Source of the DNA: Tetracentron sinense
Taxonomy: Eukaryota > Streptophyta > Magnoliopsida > Trochodendrales > Trochodendraceae
NCBI GenBank assembly: GCA_015143295.1
Contig: CM026560.1
Span: forward strand, 4,032,501-4,096,500
Direction: 5' to 3'
DNA: 64,000 nt
Shown here one piece after another: positions 57,471 to 64,000 of this stretch. The position numbers were made by a program, and so were the translations under genes. Each line of letters starts with the position of its first letter. Within the stretch, counting starts at the first letter, position 1. Under the pieces are notes generated by a model. It saw only the letters and a program-made list of their open reading frames with translations, was not told where the DNA came from and did not search any database.

Positions 57471-60305
57471 TGTAGAGACCCAAAACTTCGTATCTTAATA
57501 TTTGTGCATATTAAATGATAATCTCGATATTGGTGTCATTCATTTAATACTTCGACACTTAATGATGTTAGGTCAAATTAAAAACAACTAAGTACAGGAA
57601 TTGCATAAATTATAGGAAGGGTGTGGTTTTAGCAAAACATAAATTGTTGAATTTTGAGATGATTTTTTTTCGGGAATGGATGTTTATAGGTTAAATAAAG
57701 GTATATGATTTTATGAGATTTTATTATTAAGTATAAAGTGGTTAACTCGGCTATCGAAAATCTTAAGATGAATGTGATTTTCAGTTTTTAGCCTAAAACT
57801 AGAATATAGATTTTGATTTATAAGGAATTTGATTTTCTAATATTTTTTATTGAATCCAAATGGGGTGTACTTTCTTATTTTAATTTAAAACTTAAAGTTA
57901 AATGAAAAGTTAAAAATATTTACTTAAATGTTTTAAAGGAAAATAAGTATGCTGATTGGCTGATGCTGAAGAGAAAAGGGTGTTAGTGTTGTTGAGAAAA
58001 CATGAACTGTGCTATTACTTGGAGAAGAAACATCTTGCTTGGAGAAGGAGGATTTAGCTTGGAGATTATCCCAAAAACTTTGAGGAGCATTCTCAAGCAA
58101 TTTGGATCGAAGAGAGCGATCCCTAAGGTCGATATCTTTTCTAATCTAACTTTAGTAAATGTTTTGTATATTATAAATAAGAATGTTTATGGATTAGCAA
58201 ATGTATTACATGATTATGCAAAGATGGTTAGATAATAAGCATGAATGAGAGATTTTACTCTTGAAATGAGAGTTTTGCATGTGTTATAAGATATATTGTG
58301 TATGAATAGTCGATATCCTATCTAATCTAACTCTCGTATTACTATGTTTATGGATTAAGTAGGACAAATGATGAATTAGTAAGGAATTTGCATGTTTTAA
58401 TAAGGATATGGTTAAATTTGCATGTTAGAGGTTAGATTGAATCTTGGATTATGTTTAGTGATTATGGATGCATGGAAATGATGATGAATGAGTTAAAATA
58501 AAGAAGGGATGGATGATGAATGTGTGAAAGTGGTTATGGATGTGTATGCTATGGTTATGGAATGTGAAAATTGGAAGGGCATTGTATACATAACTAACGC
58601 ATGGTAGGTGTTTATTGAAATGCCTAAGAACACCTAGTATGGAAATGATGATATTGAAAGGTTTGTATGAGTACGATAAGATATGCTATGATGAATTATG
58701 CCTACTAATGATGTTAGAAATGTTAGCATGAACATGACAAGATATGAAGTACGTTATGATAAATTATGCTTATTCATGTTGCATGGTGATTAATATTTGG
58801 GTAGGCCAACACTTAGATGAAGTCCTCCATGTCAGAAATTCTCTAACTAGGGAAATGAAATATAGCGGAGTTTCTGGTGGAAGACCAAATCTAATCGATG
58901 ACCGAGCTTGGATACTACTCACGTCATTATTTTACAAGTTCATGTGTATGGTAAGTTATAAGTTCCACGTGTACACAAGCATGACATGGATATTGCATGG
59001 ATACTAAACACAGAACACTGAAATACAAGTACAAGAACTCTGTATAATGAAATACAAGTACAATAATAAGAACACTGCATGATTTTATAAGTATCCTGAA
59101 TTTCAAGTAGCTCCGGTAATCGTTGATGCTCTCCATGAATAAGATTTCAAATCCTGGATAATTATTATGAACATTGATCTTATCATGCGTTGTCAAAACT
59201 TATCATGCGTTGTTGAACTTATCATGCGTTATCGGAACTTATCATGTGTTGTCGGACATTGAAACTAAATTACAAGTACTAAAACATGAATATGAATCTT
59301 ATCATGCTTTGTCGGAACTTATCATACCTTGTCGGACATTAAAACTAAATTACAAGTACTGAAACATGAATATGGAACTTATCATGCATTGTTGGACATT
59401 GACACTGAATTACAAGTACTGAAACATGAGTATGGAACTTATCATGCGTTGTCGGACATTGAAACTGAATTGCAAGTACTGAATCATGAACATTGAATTA
59501 CAAGTACTGAAATATAAATATGGAACTTATCATGTGTTGTCGGACATTGACATTGAATTGCAAGTACTGAATCATGAATACTGAATTACTGGGATAATAA
59601 AACATGTCATGACATGCTCATATATTTTCCGCACTTTGGTTTTGTAAATGTCATATGAACCGTTATTTATTATTGATTATGTCATATGAACCTTCCATAG
59701 ATTATATAAATGTCATATGAAACTGTCATGGATTATTCAAATGTCATATGAACCTGTTATTGATTTTGTAACTGTCGCATGAATCTGAAATTGTTTATGA
59801 GTATGAATTATTATTATTGTTAATTAGACTGGATATTCGCTAAGTGTTGTTAATGCTCAGTCGACCTACTATTGTCGGTAGGTTTGGAGCCGGAGCGAGC
59901 TGTCGAGTCATAGGTTAAAGAGGTTGTGCGAGAAAGAGAGAGTAGGTGATCTCCAAGAGGAGGAGTGAACTTAGACAGTTTCTTTTGCATATTGTTAGAT
60001 TTCTATTGTATTAAAAAGATTGTAATAAGTACTTGATACTTTTGAGTTTATGATGTTGCTTATGTTTAAATCACTTGTGAGGATCATTATAATCTAATTA
60101 TGGGTAAAGTTAATATTAGTCACAGGTTGTACAGGATGGTTGCTTCATTTTATACATAGAAGGTTTTTATTACTATTGCAGTTTTATTAAGACATTTTTG
60201 TAGACTCGCATTTTAGTATTGCCTTCTATTGAGTTAAGCAGGTTCAAGCAAAGTAACGGGCCCAATGTCCCATTAAGTCCAAGGTGGGGTTTTGGGGTCG
60301 TTACA
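57471..60305 (+). mobile_element. Ty3/Gypsy solo LTR
   Basis: 2835 bp, TGTAGAGACCC to GGTCGTTACA, with a perfect 5-bp duplication GGCCA (57466-57470 and 60306-60310). Near 59830-59885 it has CTGGATATTCGCTAAGTG and CTATTGTCGGTAGG, a version of the landmark block found in the Gypsy LTRs at 29755-42333. No internal region remains. Small ORFs inside it have no family likeness. Confidence 0.85.
59180..59600. repeat. Minisatellite in the Gypsy solo LTR
   Basis: Variable units of about 60-85 bp built from ACTTATCATGCGTTGTCGG, ACATTGAAACTGAATT and ACAAGTACTGAAACATGAAT. Shorter sub-repeats at the left end (TTATCATGCGTTGT repeated three to four times) suggest the array grew in two steps. Confidence 0.85.
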
Positions 60306-60310
60306 GGCCA

Positions 60311-61742
60311 ACAATAGATATATTAACAAATTACTTCTTAATTAGTGGTTAATTTGTGTATTAATATTGATCTAATTAGTTGCATATTATTTGTTGTTAG
60401 TTAAATTACCTTCATTTTTTAATACTTTGAGATATTCAGACAATGGCCAAAATTAAATTATATTAATGTGTCTTCTGTTAAATCAATCCAATTAAAATTG
60501 TGAGTTGTTCAGCTCATAACAGAAACATAACACCAATAACCAATATAAAGCTCATGCAAATGATGTTAAAACGCCGTGTCACTACCCTAACACACTAAAC
60601 TTATTTCCACTAGTAGAAATTACCTATGTGTAGAATCACTCTCACTTCCGATAAAAGTGACCAGCATCGAAACAATCACATGAAAGGATAAACCTAAACT
60701 TAAGAAATTGTGGAATGATTCTACAATTAGTGACAACAACAGTTAGGGTGTGTTTGCTTTCACACGAAATTAACATGTGAAATATCAATTCTTAGGAAAT
60801 AACTAATGTTCATGAGTTTAGTGTACCAATTTTTCAAGAAATGAGAATCACAATGTAGGCATTTGGTTAAACAATAATGATATCCCCCATCATACCAAAA
60901 CTAGCTTCGTAATGGTAGCAGTGGGAACCGCAAGATGAGGGGTTCGGCTCATGGATTTTCCTCCCTTTTGTCGCATTTCGCTCAAAGGGTTGAAGTGAGA
61001 TAGTGCATCAAGTTGTTCGCAAGGTCCAACTTGATCCTTTTCTCCTAATATTTCAGTATCTTTATATTTTTAATGAAAAAGGTTCTTTAACCATTAAAAC
61101 AAACTTTCCATTAAAGAAGTGCTAGTAACCACCATTTGCGATGCACATAACAAAATAGATCTCCATTTAAAAATGAAATGAAATGAAAGAAGAAGAAATG
61201 TTAAAACAAAAACAATAAAAATATAAATCCCACCGCTCTAGTAGAAAAGTGAAGATATTTTCAAAAAAAAATCAAGTGAACAAAAACTCAACCATAATAA
61301 CAAATAACAAATAACAAATATGAAGAGATAATGAAGCTCAATTCACATTACAAACTAAGCTACACCAAGTATTGAAACATGAAAATATAATAAATTACAA
61401 TATTTTCCCTTTAGTCATGGAAAATGGAATTTATAATAAAAAAGACAATCAAAACCCAATTTGCTGCAGAACCATATAAACAGGTTAAGAAAATAAAATT
61501 GAAGAAGACTTTAACATGTAAAGAATTCAAAAGGAAATCAATTTGAATATTTCAAACATGATAAATGAGCCTAATATCCAATGTTTACCTGTAATGCTAG
61601 GGCAAAAAATAGGCTGAGTAAGGTTTACACAGCTAGCCCATTCCCCACAAGTAGAGGAGAGGACCAAGCAAACCTAAGTTTTAGAAAGAAAAAAAAAAGG
61701 CACAAATAAGTATTAACTTTGTGAGAGGTGACAGCTAACAAA
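60311..61742. other. Intergenic AT-rich DNA with a possible SINE
   Basis: No gene seen. At 60900-61065 CTAGCTTCGTAATGGTAGCAG, a GGGGTTCGGCTC motif like a pol III B box, and a T-rich end could be an old tRNA-derived SINE. A local triplication of AATAACAA lies at 61296-61320. Confidence 0.35.
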
Positions 61743-63158
61743 TGTTAGCCTATATATTTTCACCTTAGGTTTCCATATTGATTTTGATTATAACAATAAT
61801 AGAATGAAATTTATGTTATGAATGTTTCTATTGAGTTTATATGATAAACAATTTATAAAGAGTATTAGCAAGTCATTCAAGATGAAAAAGCATGAAAATG
61901 ACTCTATCTATGAAGAAAGATCTTTACTAAGTCAAGCAAAGCCATTAGATCAAGTTGAGCATATTGAAGATCATGCCCAAAGTCCAAGACGGATCATGAA
62001 GTTTAAAGTCAAATCTTTTCAAGATCAAGGCTAGAAGAATGAAGACTCTCAATAAGGTTTAATTATTTTATTTAAGAGTTTTAGGACTTATGTAAGAAGT
62101 CCTCAAAAGTACGGAAAGTTGAAATGCTCAAGTACCTAGATTGACCTTAGGAATCTAAGATTTATTGGAAAATATTATAAGGCCCTAGGACATCTTAATA
62201 AATGATTAAAATCATGTTAAAAGGAAGCCAAAAGACCTAAAAAATCATTCCCATCATATTGGTCTTTGAAATTAGATGTTTATAAGAAAATGAAAGTGAA
62301 CCGTCGAATGGTTGGACCAGAGCACTGATCAACCGTCAACGGTTAGAAGTTACAGAATGTTCTGTAACTTTCTGTTTACTGAGTCGTCAACTATTCATGA
62401 ATGGAAATTCCATCCGTCGAGGGATACTTGTGGAAAACACAAAATTTGCTCACAATGACTAGTTTTTTAACGGCTATTTTTGCATTAATGGTTTCCCCAA
62501 TGACACTATTCATCTCATAACTGTAAATTGAGTTCATTTATGAACATCAAACTACTCTTGAACAACCATTGATCAAATCTTTAAGTTGCATTCAATTCTC
62601 ATCAAGTGTTCGTTGAAAACCTAGAAATCTCAAACTCTCATTATATGAGCTTTCAACTCCCATTCTTTTGAGAGATTTTTAGAGTATTGATTCCAATCTT
62701 ATTCAGCTCACTAAGGAGCATTTTATCTGGATTCAAATCCAAACACTCTTTTGTATTAAAGGAAATCAAGAATTGATGATTCTTGTCTGAGAAGCCAGAT
62801 AGCTTTGTAAAGAAAAGAGAGGGTATTCTTTTGTATTGAAGGTGGTAATTCTCGCCTGAAAAAGGATTGTAATGGTTTGAGTTTCACCCGGGAAGAAGCT
62901 TATGTGATAGTGGATCGTGTTGAAACCTGTGAGCCGGAGAGCTTGAGGCAGGGACGTAGGCTGGAATTGCCGAACCTCGATAACAATTCTTGGTGTTTAT
63001 TTTCCTTACCTCTTATCTCTCTTTCATCTTTGCATTACTAAATTCTATCTCTTGTTAAATTAGCTTAATCTTAAATTCCTCATAAATAGGCTAAGGTAGA
63101 ATTTTAATTTACCATTGACCCTAATCACCCTCCTCTAAGGTCTATTTACTGGGCAACA
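61743..63158 (+). repeat. 5' LTR of the right-hand Copia element
   Basis: 1416 bp, TGTTAGCCTATA to CTGGGCAACA. Short repeats around CCGTCGAATGG, CCGTCAACGG and CCGTCGAGGG at 62300-62425 stand in the place where the related solo LTR has GTCGACGAATTC palindromes. The TATA box of the solo LTR (CTATAAAA) is CTGTAAAT here (62520-62527). Confidence 0.85.
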
Positions 63159-63159
63159 A

Positions 63160-63171
63160 TTGGTATCAGAG
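63160..63171 (+). other. Primer-binding site of the right-hand Copia element
   Basis: TGGTATCAGAGC, one base past the LTR end; initiator tRNA-Met type. Confidence 0.9.
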
Positions 63172-63233
63172 CCTAGGTTTCTGTTTTTATAAAATATTTA
63201 AGCATCTTAGAAAAAAGATTTTAATTGGCAAAA

Positions 63234-64000
63234 TTGGAAAATACTAATGCAAATACTATAGGAGAAGGTCAATCGACTTCTAGACCTCCTTTGTTTAATG
63301 GTGAAAACTATAATTATTGGAAAGTGAGAATGATGTATTTAATTCAAGCTTTAGACTATCATTGTTGAAAAATAATAGTACTTGGTCCCCACATCTCCAC
63401 TAAAAATGTCAATGATATTCAAATACCTAAAGATGAGGATGAGTGGTCGGAAGCCGATGTTAGGCTTGTGCAACTTAATGTCAAAGCAATAAGCTATTTA
63501 TATTGTGCATTAAACTCACAAGAGTTCAATAGAATCCCAGCTTGCGATTCCGCAAATGAAATTTGGGATAAGCTCCAAATTACCTATGAGGGAATCAACC
63601 AATCTAAAGAACAAAAAATTAGCATGTTGGTTCATGAATATGAAATGTTTAAAATGGTAAAAGGTGAACCCATCTCCATTATGTTTTCAAGATTTACTAA
63701 CATTATTAATGAGTTAAAATCTTCTGGTAAGATTTACACAAATGCAGAAAATGTAAGAAAGATTCTCCGATCACTATTAAAGGAATGAGCTCCTAAGGTC
63801 ACTGTCATCCAAGAAGCAAAGGACTTAACAAAGCTATCTACAGATGAGCTTTTCAGATCCTTAATGACTCATGAGGCAATCATGAGGAATCAATAAACCC
63901 AAGAACAAGAGCTTACACCAAGAAGGGGTCATGCCTTGAGATCTTCTCAATTAAGATCAAGTGAAGAGGAAAGTAAAGAAGAGGAGATTGAGAAGATTAC
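63234..64000 (+). pseudogene. Copia gag (UBN2-type), broken
   Basis: The first codon is TTG where ATG is expected (63234). The frame then has PPLFNGENYNYWKVRMMYLI, the usual start of SIRE-like and related Copia Gag. In-frame stops lie at about 63366 (TGA), 63786 (TGA) and about 63894 (TAA). Between them is a long intact part with ANEIWDKLQITYEG, QKISMLVHEYEMFKM and EPISIMFSRFTNIINEL, the UBN2 Gag core. The zinc knuckle would lie past the window edge. Confidence 0.85.

Larger units (their letters stand above)
61743..64000 (+). mobile_element. Ty1/Copia element, 5' part (continues past window)
   Basis: A complete 5' LTR (61743-63158), primer site and broken gag are present; the rest lies beyond the window. 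Its LTR belongs to the same group as the solo LTR at 22894-24302 (ends TGTTAGCC, and the shared run GAGGTTCAGCAA/GAGGTTCGGCAA when oriented alike). Confidence 0.88.

Noticed and set aside
59180..59600. Regular repeats that could be taken for a CRISPR-like array
   Set aside because: Units vary in length and sub-repeats blend into one another; located in a Gypsy solo LTR.

Overview
The window is nuclear DNA of a flowering plant, most likely a eudicot. The evidence is split genes with GT-AG introns, a plant DUF789-family gene, a plant-type nucleolin gene, and dense Copia, Gypsy, MITE and caulimovirid-like insertions. It is AT-rich and I cannot name the species. Only two host genes are supported.

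Layout. 2-5099 (+): 3' part of a DUF789-family gene with four visible exons and a 3.3 kb last intron that holds a foldback MITE. 5615-8491: a small Copia element with gag only and a perfect 5-bp target duplication. 9.3-11.2 kb: MITEs, including three nested one inside another, two of them with clear target-site duplications. 12936-20956 (-): a complete 19-exon nucleolin gene. It encodes a lysine-rich N-terminus, a run of near-identical acidic exons, two RRMs and a glycine/arginine-rich tail. Its promoter carries telo-boxes and a TATA box, and a MITE lies just upstream.

22.6-43.3 kb is one nested block. A decayed Copia element (22620-43268) carries a Copia solo LTR inside its 5' LTR and a reverse-strand Gypsy solo LTR (29755-42333) in its body. 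That solo LTR is split by a young full-length Ty3/Gypsy chromovirus-like element (30384-40199). The three inserts have perfect 5-bp target duplications, so the order of insertion can be read directly. 44.3-48.3 kb holds a non-autonomous Gypsy element with a tRNA-Asp-type primer site.

48674-56821 (-) is an endogenous caulimovirid-like element between two (TA)n tracts. It has a 30K-type movement protein (present twice), a zinc-knuckle coat/Gag protein, an aspartic protease and an unrecognised downstream ORF, but no visible reverse transcriptase. 57471-60305 is another Gypsy solo LTR. From 61743 to the window end is a Copia element with a broken gag.

Cross-cutting signals: (i) arrays of short palindromes in the LTRs of unrelated Copia and Gypsy families, usually just upstream of the TATA box; (ii) three related Gypsy LTR families that each carry a different minisatellite upstream of the same conserved block; (iii) a likely spliceosomal intron between gag and pol of the young Gypsy element; (iv) the reverse-transcriptase-less virus-like element with an inverted leader hairpin.
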